Of a stretch of 64,000 bases of DNA, positions 15,637 through 24,344 are shown piece by piece (position 1 is the stretch's first letter; every line of letters starts with the position of its first letter). The stretch is from Devosia yakushimensis (GTDB taxonomy: Bacteria; Pseudomonadota; Alphaproteobacteria; Rhizobiales; Devosiaceae), in assembly GCF_030159855.1 (NCBI RefSeq), contig NZ_BSNG01000001.1, positions 3,038,001 through 3,102,000 on the forward strand, written 5' to 3'. The notes beneath the pieces were generated by a model. It had not been told where the DNA came from and did not search any database. It saw only the letters and a program-made list of their open reading frames with translations. Position numbers and translations under genes: made by a program.

Positions 15637-16959
15637 CTAGGGCAGCAGCACGTCCACGCGCATACCTTCGCCCAGCTTGCTGCGGATCACCAATTGGCCA
15701 CGGTGGCGGTTGACGATGTGCTTGACGATGGCGAGCCCGAGCCCGGTACCCTTTTTCTTCCGGCTGACATCGGCATCGATGCGGTAGAAGCGCTCGGTGA
15801 GGCGGGGCACATATTCTGGGGCGACGCCGGGCCCGTGGTCGATGATCGTCACCATGTGCTGGAAGCCCGGACGCCCGGCCGGAGCGAGGCTGACTTCGAT
15901 GGTCTTGCCGTCCGAGCCATATTTGATGGCATTGTCGAGCAGGTTTTCGAACACTTCATAGAGCTGGGAACGATCGCCCGTGGTGATGGCGGCCCCTTCA
16001 GGCAGGCTCAGCACGATATCGAGCTCGGCGGCCTTGGCCTGGGTCATCAGGCCCTCGCGCACTTCGCGCAAGAGGCCGGTGAGATCGATGGTGCCGGTGG
16101 GGCGCACATGCTGGTGCATTTCGATGCGCGAGAGGCTCAGCAGGTCGTCGATCAGCTTGCTCATGCGTTCGGCCTGGCCGCGCATGATGCCCAGGAATTT
16201 TTCCCGCGCCGCCGCATCCTTGGCCGCCGGGCCCAAAAGGGTGTCGATAAAGCCCAGAAGCGAGGCCAGCGGGGTGCGCAATTCGTGGCTGGCATTGGCG
16301 ATGAAATCGCTGCGCAGCGCATCGACCCGCTTGAGCTCAGTCAGGCTCTGCATGGTCACCACCAATTGGCGGCCGTCATCGGCAGACCATTCGGCGCCTT
16401 CACGCCGCAGCGGGGCGACGATCACCCGGTCCCAGGTTTCCGAGGGCAGGGTTTCGTGCAGCTCGATGGTCTTGGTATTGCCGGTGCGGATCACCGTATC
16501 GATGGCCTGCACCAGTTCGGGATTGCGCAGCGAGAAGGTGATGGGGTTGCCCGGCAAGACGGTTGTATATTGCCGGCGCGCGGCCGCATTGGCATGGACC
16601 ACCACGGCGCGCCGGTCGAGCACGAAACAGGGATCGGTCAAGGCATCGGCAAAGGCGGTGACCGGAATTTGCTCGCTGGCCGGCGTCAGGGAAGCAGGGA
16701 TCGGTGCCGGCACGGTCTTGGTGACCGTAACGATGCCCACAGGCAAAAAGGCCATGGCGGCAACCACCGCCAGGAAAGCCACGATTGCGGGCAGGATATG
16801 CAGCCAGCCGAACAGCACCAAAGCAAAAAAGACGCCGAAAATGCCCGCCAAAAGGCCCGATTGCGCGCTGAGCCGCGCCAGGATTTGGGTCAGAACAGAG
16901 GTAGGCGGGGATGCGGTCGGTTCGTCCATTTTGCGCCAATGCCGAATCAAGGGTTCCAT
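15637..16959 (-). CDS. phoR: Sensor histidine kinase, PhoR-like
   Basis: Membrane kinase probably sensing phosphate limitation through the Pst/PhoU system and acting on PhoB. From MEPLIRHWRKMDEP it has 440 residues: two close membrane segments (about 40-90), a PAS-like region (about 115-210), HisKA with HELRTPL (His about 224), and an ATPase domain with NLLDNAIKYG (about 338), DHGPGVAPEYVPRL and GTGLGLAIV (about 402). The start at 16959 has CAAGGG upstream; longer starts are possible. The usual pst-phoUB genes do not follow, so PhoR identity rests on domain order, the LDRRAVVVHANAAAR region and the neighbouring ppk2. Confidence 0.78.
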   Translation of the reverse strand: MEPLIRHWRKMDEPTASPPTSVLTQILARLSAQSGLLAGIFGVFFALVLFGWLHILPAIVAFLAVVAAMAFLPVGIVTVTKTVPAPIPASLTPASEQIPVTAFADALTDPCFVLDRRAVVVHANAAARRQYTTVLPGNPITFSLRNPELVQAIDTVIRTGNTKTIELHETLPSETWDRVIVAPLRREGAEWSADDGRQLVVTMQSLTELKRVDALRSDFIANASHELRTPLASLLGFIDTLLGPAAKDAAAREKFLGIMRGQAERMSKLIDDLLSLSRIEMHQHVRPTGTIDLTGLLREVREGLMTQAKAAELDIVLSLPEGAAITTGDRSQLYEVFENLLDNAIKYGSDGKTIEVSLAPAGRPGFQHMVTIIDHGPGVAPEYVPRLTERFYRIDADVSRKKKGTGLGLAIVKHIVNRHRGQLVIRSKLGEGMRVDVLLP

Positions 16960-17001
16960 CGTGGCCCTTGCACTCAAGGGCGGCTTCATAGCACGTTCAA
17001 G

Positions 17002-17019
17002 GTGACAACGGAGCGACAA
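17002..17019 (-). promoter_or_regulatory. Possible PHO box between phoR and ppk2
   Basis: On the minus strand TTGTCGC-TCCG-TTGTCAC gives two seven-base half-sites with a four-base spacer, the layout of the PhoB box (consensus CTGTCAT, N4, CTGTCAC). One half-site matches six of seven positions, the other is weaker. It lies 43-60 bases upstream of the phoR start, a sensible position for phoR, but overlaps the ppk2 ribosome-binding site. Confidence 0.4.
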
Positions 17020-17021
17020 CC

Positions 17022-17879
17022 ATGAGCGATCCCTTCGAGGGCTTCGATATTGAAGATCCCGACCTGCCCAAGGCCATTGAAAAGCACGCCATGCGTTCGG
17101 GCGGCTATCCTTATGACGATAAGCTCGACAGCAAGATCTATGAAGCCGAGATGTATGCGCTGCAAAAGCAGCTCGTGCTGCTGCAGAGCCATCTGCAGAC
17201 CAGCGGCGAGCGCGTCATGCTGGTCTTCGAGGGGCGCGATGCGGCCGGCAAGGGCGGCACGATCAAGACCTATCTCGAAAATCTCAACCCGCGCCACAAT
17301 CTCATCGCCGCGCTCCCCAAGCCCAATGACCGGGAGCGTACGCAATGGTATTTCCAGCGCTATGTCGATTGGCTGCCGGCGGCGGGCGAGACGGTGCTGT
17401 TCGACCGCTCCTGGTATAATAGAGCCGGGGTGGAACCGGTGATGGGGTTCTGCACGCCCGAACAGACCGAAACCTTTTTGGAGGAAGCGCCGGAATTCGA
17501 AAAGCGCCTCACCCGGGATGGCATACACCTGTTCAAATTCTGGCTTTCCATCGGTCGGGAAATGCAGCTCAAGCGGTTCCATGACCGCCGGCACGACCCG
17601 CTCAAGGTGTGGAAGCTCTCGCCCATTGATCTGCAAGCCCTGGGCAAGTGGGATGCCTATACGGCAGCGCGCGACATGATGCTCACGCGAACCGACAGCA
17701 AGCACGCGCCCTGGACGGTGATCCGCGCCAATGACAAGCGGCGGGGACGGATCAATGTCATCCGCACGGTGCTCGACGCCCTGGACTACCAGGGCAAGAG
17801 CGGCAAGGCGATCGGGGAGATCGACCCCAAGATCAGGCTCAGCGCGGATGCGTTTTTGAAGCTGAAGAAGAGTGAGTGA
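17022..17879 (+). CDS. ppk2: Polyphosphate kinase 2
   Basis: Transfers phosphate between polyphosphate and nucleotides in the cytoplasm. The 285-residue product has one PPK2 domain with Walker A GRDAAGKGGT at 71-80, the acidic and arginine motif DRSWYNRAGVE at 128-138, and the lid region rich in Arg/His (KRFHDRRHDPLKVWK). Length fits a one-domain class I enzyme. Its ribosome-binding site GGAG overlaps the possible PHO box. Divergence from a PhoR-like kinase suggests phosphate-linked control. Confidence 0.93.
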   Translation: MSDPFEGFDIEDPDLPKAIEKHAMRSGGYPYDDKLDSKIYEAEMYALQKQLVLLQSHLQTSGERVMLVFEGRDAAGKGGTIKTYLENLNPRHNLIAALPKPNDRERTQWYFQRYVDWLPAAGETVLFDRSWYNRAGVEPVMGFCTPEQTETFLEEAPEFEKRLTRDGIHLFKFWLSIGREMQLKRFHDRRHDPLKVWKLSPIDLQALGKWDAYTAARDMMLTRTDSKHAPWTVIRANDKRRGRINVIRTVLDALDYQGKSGKAIGEIDPKIRLSADAFLKLKKSE

Positions 17880-17923
17880 GGCCGATAGGTTTTGCCTGCG
17901 CGAGCCCCATGCCTTTTCCGCGA

Positions 17924-18005
17924 CGTCATTCCCGCGCAGGCGGGAATCCATTCTTCTTGCATCCAGGAGTAGAAAGAGTGGATTCCCGCCTGCGCGGGAA
18001 TGACG
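17924..18005. repeat. Intergenic palindromic repeat, family B (copy 1)
   Basis: CGTCATTCCCGCGCAGGCGG and its inverse close an 82-base hairpin with a variable loop, each arm itself containing a small CCCGC...GCGGG hairpin. Related copies are at 21351, 24242, 25546, 27279, 34105 and 39548. It lies between convergent ppk2 and the RpiR-family regulator. Confidence 0.8.
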
Positions 18006-18030
18006 CTGTGGCGGGGCGGATCGGGGCCCC

Positions 18031-18876
18031 TTACGGCACCCCACCCGGCTCAATCGACCCAATCCGTTTACTCGCCATCGGCCAGGCCAGTTCCGTGGTC
18101 CGGGCAATGATCGCCTCGACCAGCGTGAACAACGAGCCATTGGCGTCCCATGTCCGATCCAGCGCCGTGCGACAAGGCAGGACCAGCTTGGCATAGCGGG
18201 ATACCGGGCTCATCCATTCATCGGTGATAAGGATGATCTGGGCGCGGCGGGCCGCCAGGTCGGCGGCCGCTTCGAGCAGGCTCGGATCGTAGCGCCGCAC
18301 GTCGAAAATGACGGCGGTGTCGCCGGGGCGGACATCGATCATCTGGTCCGCGCGGGTGGCCGGGCGGCCGTCCAAGCGCCGCATGCCGGGACGGATCAGC
18401 CGCAAATGGGCTTCCATATAGCCGGCGAGGAAATCGGTGAAGCGCCCGCCGCCCAGATAGCATTGCCCCTTGGCCTCGGCGATGCGCTGGCAGACCGCCT
18501 CGAATTCCGATGGCGGGATCAACTCGGCCGTACCGCGCAGATTATCGGCGGCCTGGGCGGTAAAGCGGCCGAGGAAATTGTCGTCGCCGCCCGTTCCGGC
18601 CATGGCGGCATGAGCGCGTTGCAGCGGCGACTTGGCCCGTTCCTCCAATTCCTCGCGCAAGGCGCGCTGGAAATCGGGATAGGATTTATAGCCCAATTGG
18701 GAGACGAAGCGCAGCACGGTGGCGGGACTGGCGCCAGCCTGGCTGCCGAATTCGGCCACGGGTGCCAGACCCAATGTGGGATAGGCGCCCAGCAGGCCGC
18801 GGGCGGCACGCTTTTCGGCCGGGGTCAGCCGGTGGATGGCGTCATGGATGCGCGCGGCAACGCTTTTCCCCTCCAT
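18031..18876 (-). CDS. RpiR/MurR-family transcriptional regulator (HTH + SIS)
   Basis: Likely local regulator of the divergent amine-catabolism cluster. The 281-residue product has an N-terminal HTH_6 domain (about 1-77, with ATVLRFVSQLGYKSYPDFQ) and a SIS ligand-binding domain (about 125-255, with GQCYLGGGRFTDFLAG and GDTAVIFDVRRYD). SIS domains normally bind sugar phosphates, but members next to amine or amino-acid genes are known. The start at 18876 has a GGGAGG site; an upstream Met lacks one. A CTGAAA-N6-TTTCAG palindrome lies in the divergent promoter region (18892-18909). Confidence 0.88.
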   Translation of the reverse strand: MEGKSVAARIHDAIHRLTPAEKRAARGLLGAYPTLGLAPVAEFGSQAGASPATVLRFVSQLGYKSYPDFQRALREELEERAKSPLQRAHAAMAGTGGDDNFLGRFTAQAADNLRGTAELIPPSEFEAVCQRIAEAKGQCYLGGGRFTDFLAGYMEAHLRLIRPGMRRLDGRPATRADQMIDVRPGDTAVIFDVRRYDPSLLEAAADLAARRAQIILITDEWMSPVSRYAKLVLPCRTALDRTWDANGSLFTLVEAIIARTTELAWPMASKRIGSIEPGGVP

Positions 18877-18891
18877 ACTTGCCCTCCCATT

Positions 18892-18909
18892 CTGAAATTC
18901 TGGTTTCAG
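18892..18909. promoter_or_regulatory. Putative operator in the RpiR-regulator/amidohydrolase divergent promoter region
   Basis: CTGAAA-TTCTGG-TTTCAG is a perfect six-base-arm palindrome 16-33 bases upstream of the regulator start. A TTGACA (18912-18917) on the plus strand abuts it and could be the -35 of the catabolic genes, although no good -10 follows. A regulator binding here could control both directions. Confidence 0.45.
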
Positions 18910-18975
18910 TATTGACAGTTTTTGCAATTACGGAACAACTGATACAGAAGTTAACCGGCCACGCGTAGAGGGAAA

Positions 18976-19746
18976 GTGGACGTTAGCGCAGAAAAACCGG
19001 TGCAGGTGCTCAATGCGCGAGGGCGATCGCCCTTCGTCATCGTGTGCGATCATGCCTCCAATCGGCTACCGGCCAAATATGGCGATCTGGGCCTCAGCCA
19101 TGCCGAGCGGGTCAGCCACATCGCCTGGGACCCAGGGGCGCTGGCGGTGAGCCGGGCGCTGTCGGAAAGCCTTGATGCGCCGCTGGTCTATTCCACGGTT
19201 TCCCGCCTTATCATCGATTGCAACCGGGACCTGGACGCGCCGGACCTGATCTGGACGCTCTCGGAGGCGACGCGGATCGCGGCCAATGAAAATCTCGACG
19301 CGGCCGAGCGGCAATATCGCATCGACAGCTTCCACCGACCCTATCACACCGCGATCGAAACCCTGCTCGAAGCGCGCCGCCATGCCGGGCAGGATAGCGT
19401 GCTGGTCTGCATGCATTCCTTTACACCGGTCTATCATGGCGTCAGCCGCCCTTGGCCGATCGGGCTGATCCATGGGGTGGATACGCACTATACCAAGGCG
19501 CTGCTCGAGGCGCTCGAGGAGGAGGCTGCGGACCTCAATATCGGCTGGAACGAGCCCTATGCGGCGCTCAATGGCGTCACGCTGACGCTGGAAAAGCATG
19601 GCGACGGGCGGGGGCTCGACGCCAGTATGATCGAAATCCGCAATGACGAAATTCTCGAACCCGCCGGAGTGGCCCTTTGGGCCGGCCGGCTGGCCCGTTG
19701 TCTTGAGGCCGCACGATTACAGCGGAAAGAGGCGATGGCACTCTAA
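18976..19746 (+). CDS. N-formylglutamate amidohydrolase-family hydrolase
   Basis: Metal-dependent amidohydrolase of the FGase family (as HutG), 256 residues. The N-terminal VIVCDHASNRLP (DHASN at 25-29), SRLIIDCNRD and VCMHSFTPVYHG segments are the family signatures. The start is GTG with AGAGGGAAA just upstream. No hut genes for histidine degradation are present. It leads a run with a permease, a glutamine-synthetase-like ligase and two dehydrogenases, so cleavage of a gamma-glutamyl or N-acyl amide of an amine is more likely here than formylglutamate. That substrate is inference. Confidence 0.85.
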   Translation: MDVSAEKPVQVLNARGRSPFVIVCDHASNRLPAKYGDLGLSHAERVSHIAWDPGALAVSRALSESLDAPLVYSTVSRLIIDCNRDLDAPDLIWTLSEATRIAANENLDAAERQYRIDSFHRPYHTAIETLLEARRHAGQDSVLVCMHSFTPVYHGVSRPWPIGLIHGVDTHYTKALLEALEEEAADLNIGWNEPYAALNGVTLTLEKHGDGRGLDASMIEIRNDEILEPAGVALWAGRLARCLEAARLQRKEAMAL

Positions 19747-19785
19747 GGCATTCTTTACCGGGGCTAACAATCAGGGGACGTGATT

Positions 19786-21300
19786 ATGGCTGAGACAAGA
19801 AAGGTCGGAAGCGTCGCTTATGCGACGCGAGACAAGGAATATTTCGCAAAACGCGGTCTGCAGCGTTACGCGGGCATCTGGTCGCTATGGGCGCTGGGTG
19901 TCGGCGCAGTGATTTCGGGACATTTCTCGGGCTGGAATTTCGGCTTCATGACCGGCGGCTGGGGCGGCATGGTCGTGGCCGCGGCCATTATCGCCATCAT
20001 GTATCTGGGCCTGGTTTCCTCCATCGCCGAAATGAGCCCGGCCCTGCCCCATACCGGGGCCGCCTATTCCTTCGCGCGCACCTCGATGGGCCCCTGGGGC
20101 GGGTTCATCACGGGCCTGTTTGAAAATGTCGAATATGTGCTCACCCCGGCGGTGATCTGCACCTTCATCTCGGGCTATTTCGGCTCGATCACCGGGCTGG
20201 ACACGGCCTATTATCCCATATTGTGGATCGTGTTCTTCGCCATCTTCCTGGCGCTCAACATTTATGGCGTGGCCCTCAGCTACAAGGTTACGCTGGTGGT
20301 GACGCTGATCTCGCTGGCGGGCCTGGTCTTCTTCTGGTTCAGCGCCTTCCCCAATATCGATTTCTCGCGCTGGGCGCTCAATATCGGGGTGGGCCCGGAT
20401 GGCGCGGCAACCGAGCTGCCGGAAGGCAATGGCTCGTGGTTCCCCTTTGGCTGGCAAGGCGTGCTGGCCACCCTGCCCTTCGCGGTCTGGCTGTTCCTGG
20501 CCATCGAGCAGGTGCCGCTGGCCGCCGAGGAATCGGTCGATCCCAAACGCGACATGCCCAAGGGCATCCTCTTGGGATTCTGCACACTGCTGCTCAGCGC
20601 CTTCATGATCGTGCTGCTCAATCCCTCGATTGCCGGTGTCGGCGCCTTCAGCCTGGGCACGTCGCTGGAGCCGGCCCTGCAGGGTATCCGCGCCATTTAT
20701 GGCGACGCCGCCGCGCCGCTTTTCGGCATCGTGGCGCTGATCGGGCTGATCGCTTCGTTCCACACCATTTTGTATGCGCAGGGCCGCCAGGTCTATTCGC
20801 TGAGCCGGGCGGGCTATTTCCCCTCCGCGCTGTCGGTGACCCATGACAAATACAAGACCCCCCATATCGCCATGATCGCGGGCGCCCTGCTCGGGCTGGC
20901 CGTGATGCTGGTGATCTGGTTCGTCAATGGCGGCGGCGGCGATGGCGCGGACCAGCTGGGTGACGATATTATCGGCTCGGTGCTGCTCAACATGGCCGTG
21001 TTCGGCGCGATGCTGAGCTATATCATGCAGGCGCTGAGCTTCATCATCCTGCGGCGCAACCTGCCCAATATCGAGCGGCCCTTCCGCTCGCCCGTGGGCA
21101 TTCCCGGCGCGGTGCTGACCATAATCATCGCGGCCATCACCCTGTTCTACCAATTGCAGGACCCCAATTTCTTCAAGGGCGTGATCTGGGTGGTGCTGTG
21201 GTGCGCGGTGGGCGTGGCCTATTTCGCCCTGATCGGCCGGCACAAGCTGATCATGTCGCCGGAAGAAGAATTCGCACTGGAACACAAGGCACCGGCGTAA
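19786..21300 (+). CDS. APC-family amine permease (ethanolamine permease type)
   Basis: Inner-membrane importer with about 12 membrane segments, 504 residues. The opening (YFAKRGLQRYAGIWSLWALGV), the VISGHFSGWNFG segment and the AIEQVPLAAEESVDP segment resemble the ethanolamine permeases of proteobacteria. The start chosen at 19786 has CAGGGGA upstream; a GTG six bases earlier is possible. It lies 39 bases after the amidohydrolase. The substrate, ethanolamine or another small amine or amino alcohol, is inferred from family likeness and neighbours. Confidence 0.85.
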   Translation: MAETRKVGSVAYATRDKEYFAKRGLQRYAGIWSLWALGVGAVISGHFSGWNFGFMTGGWGGMVVAAAIIAIMYLGLVSSIAEMSPALPHTGAAYSFARTSMGPWGGFITGLFENVEYVLTPAVICTFISGYFGSITGLDTAYYPILWIVFFAIFLALNIYGVALSYKVTLVVTLISLAGLVFFWFSAFPNIDFSRWALNIGVGPDGAATELPEGNGSWFPFGWQGVLATLPFAVWLFLAIEQVPLAAEESVDPKRDMPKGILLGFCTLLLSAFMIVLLNPSIAGVGAFSLGTSLEPALQGIRAIYGDAAAPLFGIVALIGLIASFHTILYAQGRQVYSLSRAGYFPSALSVTHDKYKTPHIAMIAGALLGLAVMLVIWFVNGGGGDGADQLGDDIIGSVLLNMAVFGAMLSYIMQALSFIILRRNLPNIERPFRSPVGIPGAVLTIIIAAITLFYQLQDPNFFKGVIWVVLWCAVGVAYFALIGRHKLIMSPEEEFALEHKAPA

Positions 21301-21313
21301 GCCGGACGCCACG

Positions 21314-21336
21314 GCGCCCGGGTCCGTCCCGGGCGC
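21314..21336 (+). terminator. Hairpin after the permease gene, weak terminator
   Basis: GCGCCCGGG-TCCGT-CCCGGGCGC, a nine-base perfect stem, begins 14 bases after the permease stop and is followed by TGTTCATT. Without a solid T-run it is more likely a partial terminator or mRNA stabiliser inside the cluster. Confidence 0.45.
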
Positions 21337-21350
21337 TGTTCATTCCACGA

Positions 21351-21378
21351 CGTCATTTCCGCGCAGGCGGGAATGACG
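21351..21378. repeat. Family B palindrome, single-hairpin copy
   Basis: CGTCATTTCCGCGCAGGCGG followed by GAATGACG makes a short closed palindrome: one arm pair of the family B element without its central loop. It lies between the permease and ligase genes. Confidence 0.65.
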
Positions 21379-21411
21379 CGGTGGTGAGAAAAAACAAGCG
21401 AGGGGGAAGCA

Positions 21412-22773
21412 ATGGCCTATTCACTGGAAGCACTGCGCAAGGATGTCGCCGAAGGCAGGATCGATACCGTGCTGGTGGCCTTTCCCGACATGCAGGGCCG
21501 CATGATCGGCAAGCGCTTCCAGGCCGAATATTTCCTCGACACCGCCCATGACGAAACCCATGGCTGCGATTACCTGCTGGCCGACGATATCGACATGGAG
21601 CCGGTGCCCGGCTACCAGGCAGCCAATTGGGCCAAGGGCTATGGCGATTTCGTCATGAAGCCTGATCTCTCGACGCTGATGAAGGCGAGCTGGCTCGACG
21701 GCACGGCCATCGTGCTATGCGATCTCAGCGACCATCACCACCACGAGCCCATCGCCCATTCGCCGCGCGCCATCCTCAAGGGGCAGGTCGAGCGGCTCGC
21801 GTCCATGGGCTATAGTGCCAATGCGGCAACGGAACTGGAATTCTACCTGTTCGACGAGGATTATCGAACCATCAGCCAGAAGGGCTATCGAACCGCGCAG
21901 ACAGCGGGCGATTACATTCAGGACTACCACATCTTCCAGACCACCAAGGAAGAAGGGGTGATGCGCGCCCTGCGCAAGCATTTGCAGGCCTCGGGCATTC
22001 CGGTGGAAAGCTCCAAGGGCGAATGGGGGCCGGGGCAGGAAGAAATCAACGTCAGATATTCCGATGCGCTGACCATGGCCGACCGCCATGTGGTGCTGAA
22101 AAACGCCACCAAGGAAATCGCCCATGCCCAGGGCAAGGCCGTGACCTTCATGGCCAAGTGGGATTTTGGCCTGGCCGGTTCATCGAGCCATATCCACATG
22201 TCGCTGGCAGGCAAGGATGGCGAGCCGGTTTTTGCCGATGCCAAGGGGGAGCGCGGCATGTCCGATGTGATGCGCCAGTTCATGGCCGGGCAATTGGCCT
22301 ATGCGCGGGACATCACCTATTTCCTCGCGCCCTATATCAATAGCTACAAGCGCTATCAGGCCGGCACTTTCGCGCCCACCAAGGCGATCTGGAGCCCGGA
22401 CAATCGCACGGCCGGCTTCCGGCTTTGCGGCGAGCATTCCAAAGCCATCCGCGTCGAATGCCGCATGGGCGGGGCCGATCTCAATCCCTATCTCGCCATT
22501 GCCGCGCTGATCGCGGCCGGAATCAAGGGCATCGAGGACAAGCTCGAACTCGAACCCGCCTTTGTCGGGGACGCCTATGTGACCAAGAAACTGCGCGAAA
22601 TCCCCAAGACACTGCGCGAAGCCACCGATACGCTGCGCAAATCCAAAATGCTCAAGGATGCCTTTGGCGAGCAGGTCATTGGCCATTACGTGCATACGGC
22701 CGAATGGGAACAATTCGAATATGATCGCCGCGTGACGGACTGGGAATTGCAGCGCGGGTTCGAGCGGAGTTGA
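21412..22773 (+). CDS. Glutamine-synthetase-family gamma-glutamyl-amine ligase (PuuA/GlnT/GlnA4-like)
   Basis: ATP-dependent ligase expected to join the gamma-carboxyl of glutamate to an amine. The 453-residue product has the GS beta-grasp domain (AFPDMQGRMIGKRF, about 25-40) and the catalytic domain with ATELEFYLFDEDY, GPGQEEINVRYSDAL, the ATP-site SSSHIHMSL, SYKRYQAGTFAP and RVECRMGGADLNPYLA. The lack of the adenylylation-tyrosine region and the catabolic neighbours argue against true nitrogen-assimilating GlnA. Family precedents are PuuA (putrescine), IpuC (isopropylamine/alaninol) and Streptomyces GlnA4 (ethanolamine). A GGGGGA site precedes the start. Confidence 0.88.
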   Translation: MAYSLEALRKDVAEGRIDTVLVAFPDMQGRMIGKRFQAEYFLDTAHDETHGCDYLLADDIDMEPVPGYQAANWAKGYGDFVMKPDLSTLMKASWLDGTAIVLCDLSDHHHHEPIAHSPRAILKGQVERLASMGYSANAATELEFYLFDEDYRTISQKGYRTAQTAGDYIQDYHIFQTTKEEGVMRALRKHLQASGIPVESSKGEWGPGQEEINVRYSDALTMADRHVVLKNATKEIAHAQGKAVTFMAKWDFGLAGSSSHIHMSLAGKDGEPVFADAKGERGMSDVMRQFMAGQLAYARDITYFLAPYINSYKRYQAGTFAPTKAIWSPDNRTAGFRLCGEHSKAIRVECRMGGADLNPYLAIAALIAAGIKGIEDKLELEPAFVGDAYVTKKLREIPKTLREATDTLRKSKMLKDAFGEQVIGHYVHTAEWEQFEYDRRVTDWELQRGFERS

Positions 22774-22838
22774 GAGCCCCCGCGCCCCGGACGCCCTGAT
22801 ATCAAGACCACCCACGGGGAAAGACCAAAGGCCAAAGA

Positions 22839-24221
22839 ATGACCGAAACGATCAAAATCATCTCCCCCATCGATGGCAGCATCTATGCCGAGCGCCCGCT
22901 GGCAAGCCCAGCCGAGATCGAGGCGGCGGTTGCCCGCGCCAAGGCGGCCCGGCTGGGTTGGGGGGAGGTCACCATTGCCGAGCGCGGCAAGATCATTTCG
23001 CATTTCGTCGATGCGCTGTTGGCGATGAATGACGAGATCGTGCCGGAACTGGCCTGGCAGATGGGCCGCCCGATCCGTTTCGGCGGAGAAAAGCGGGGCG
23101 TCGAGGAACGCGCCCGCTATATGATCGATCTGGCCGCCGAGGCGCTGGCGCCCGCCGAAAAGCCCGGCAAGGAGGGCTTTACCCGCTATATCACCCGCGA
23201 GCCGCTGGGCACGGTGATGGTGATCGCGCCGTGGAATTATCCCTTCCTCACCGCGGTCAATTCCATTGTGCCGGGCCTGATGGCGGGCAATGCCATCCTT
23301 CTCAAACATGCCAGCCAGACGCTCCTTGCCGGCGAGCGGTTCGCCGCCGCGGCGCGGCGGGCCGGGCTGCCGGAGGGGATTTTCCAGAACCTGGTACTGG
23401 GCCATGCCGATACGGAAAAGCTGATCGCCTCGGGGCAGATCGACCACATCAATTTCACCGGCTCGGTGGAGGGCGGACGCCGCATCGAGCAGGCGGCCGC
23501 CGGCACTTTCGCCACGCTGGGGCTGGAACTGGGCGGCAAGGACCCCGCCTATGTGCGCGAGGACGCCGATATCGGCCATGCCGTCGAGAACCTGGTCGAT
23601 GGCTCCTTCTTCAATTCCGGACAGAGCTGTTGCGGGGTCGAACGCATCTATGTGCATGCCGCGGTGCATGACGATTTCGTCGCCCGCTTCATCGAGGCTG
23701 CCAGGGGCTGGACGCTGGGCAATCCGCTTGAGGCAGAGACTATTGTCGGGCCCATGGCGCGCGGCAGCTTTGCCGATCACGTGCGCCAGCAGACCGAAGA
23801 GGCGGTACGTGGCGGGGCGGCGCGGCATCTCAATTCGAAGCACGCCCTTGATGCTGCCGGCTCGCCCTACCTGGCGCCCGAAGTGCTGACCGGGGTCAAC
23901 CACCAGATGAGCGTGATGCGCGAGGAGAGTTTCGGGCCGGTGGTCGGCATCATGAAGGTGGCCGACGATGCCGAGGCGGTGACGCTGATGAATGACAGCC
24001 CCTATGGCCTCACCGCCTCGATCTGGACCGAGGACCTGGTGGCGGCGGGGAAGCTGGGCGGCAAGATCGAGACCGGCACGGTCTTTGCCAATCGCTGCGA
24101 TTATCTCGATCCGGCGCTGGTCTGGACCGGGGTGAAGGATACCGGCAAGGGCGGCGCCTTGAGCGAAATCGGCTATGCGAACCTCAGCCAGCCCAAGTCG
24201 TTTCATTTGAAGCGGGCTTAG
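22839..24221 (+). CDS. NAD(P)-dependent aldehyde dehydrogenase
   Basis: Oxidises an aldehyde to a carboxylate; 460 residues, a full-length but slightly short ALDH. VIAPWNYPF near 130, the nucleotide-binding INFTGSVEGGRR, the general base in LELGGKDP (Glu about 231) and the nucleophile in FFNSGQSCCG (Cys about 265) are all present. The MREESFGPVVG segment and the end are intact. Its place between the gamma-glutamyl ligase and the iron alcohol dehydrogenase suggests that it acts on the aldehyde made by the latter, for example gamma-glutamyl-aminoacetaldehyde. The physiological substrate is inferred. Confidence 0.92.
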   Translation: MTETIKIISPIDGSIYAERPLASPAEIEAAVARAKAARLGWGEVTIAERGKIISHFVDALLAMNDEIVPELAWQMGRPIRFGGEKRGVEERARYMIDLAAEALAPAEKPGKEGFTRYITREPLGTVMVIAPWNYPFLTAVNSIVPGLMAGNAILLKHASQTLLAGERFAAAARRAGLPEGIFQNLVLGHADTEKLIASGQIDHINFTGSVEGGRRIEQAAAGTFATLGLELGGKDPAYVREDADIGHAVENLVDGSFFNSGQSCCGVERIYVHAAVHDDFVARFIEAARGWTLGNPLEAETIVGPMARGSFADHVRQQTEEAVRGGAARHLNSKHALDAAGSPYLAPEVLTGVNHQMSVMREESFGPVVGIMKVADDAEAVTLMNDSPYGLTASIWTEDLVAAGKLGGKIETGTVFANRCDYLDPALVWTGVKDTGKGGALSEIGYANLSQPKSFHLKRA

Positions 24222-24241
24222 CAGGATTTCGCCCTACCACA

Positions 24242-24323
24242 GGGTCACTCCCGCGAAAGCGGGAACCTCTGTTTTGGGGCCCAAGGAAGAAAACGGAGGT
24301 TCCCGCTTTCGCGGGAATGACCC
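24242..24323. repeat. Intergenic palindromic repeat, family B (copy 3)
   Basis: Arms read GGGTCACTCCCGCGAAAGCG and the inverse, with a 29-base centre. It lies between the aldehyde dehydrogenase and iron alcohol dehydrogenase genes, so it is transcribed within the cluster and may tune the amount of the downstream product. Confidence 0.75.
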
Positions 24324-24344
24324 GGTGAGAGAAGAGGCATCGTC

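Noticed and set aside
15694..17025. Open frame of 443 codons opposite phoR on the plus strand
   Set aside because: It mirrors the phoR frame, has a low-complexity, His/Gly/Gln-rich translation with no domain, and phoR has intact kinase motifs. Long antisense frames are expected at this GC content.
17924..18005. CRISPR-like repeats
   Set aside because: The family B palindromes are dispersed single elements, kilobases apart, without regular spacers or cas genes.
19885..21312. Open frame of 475 codons opposite the amine permease
   Set aside because: The translation is rich in His, Gln and Asp with no recognisable fold, while the plus-strand frame is a clear 12-segment transporter.
22686..24206. 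Open frame of 506 codons opposite the aldehyde dehydrogenase
   Set aside because: Shadow of the ALDH gene; the ALDH catalytic motifs are all on the plus strand.
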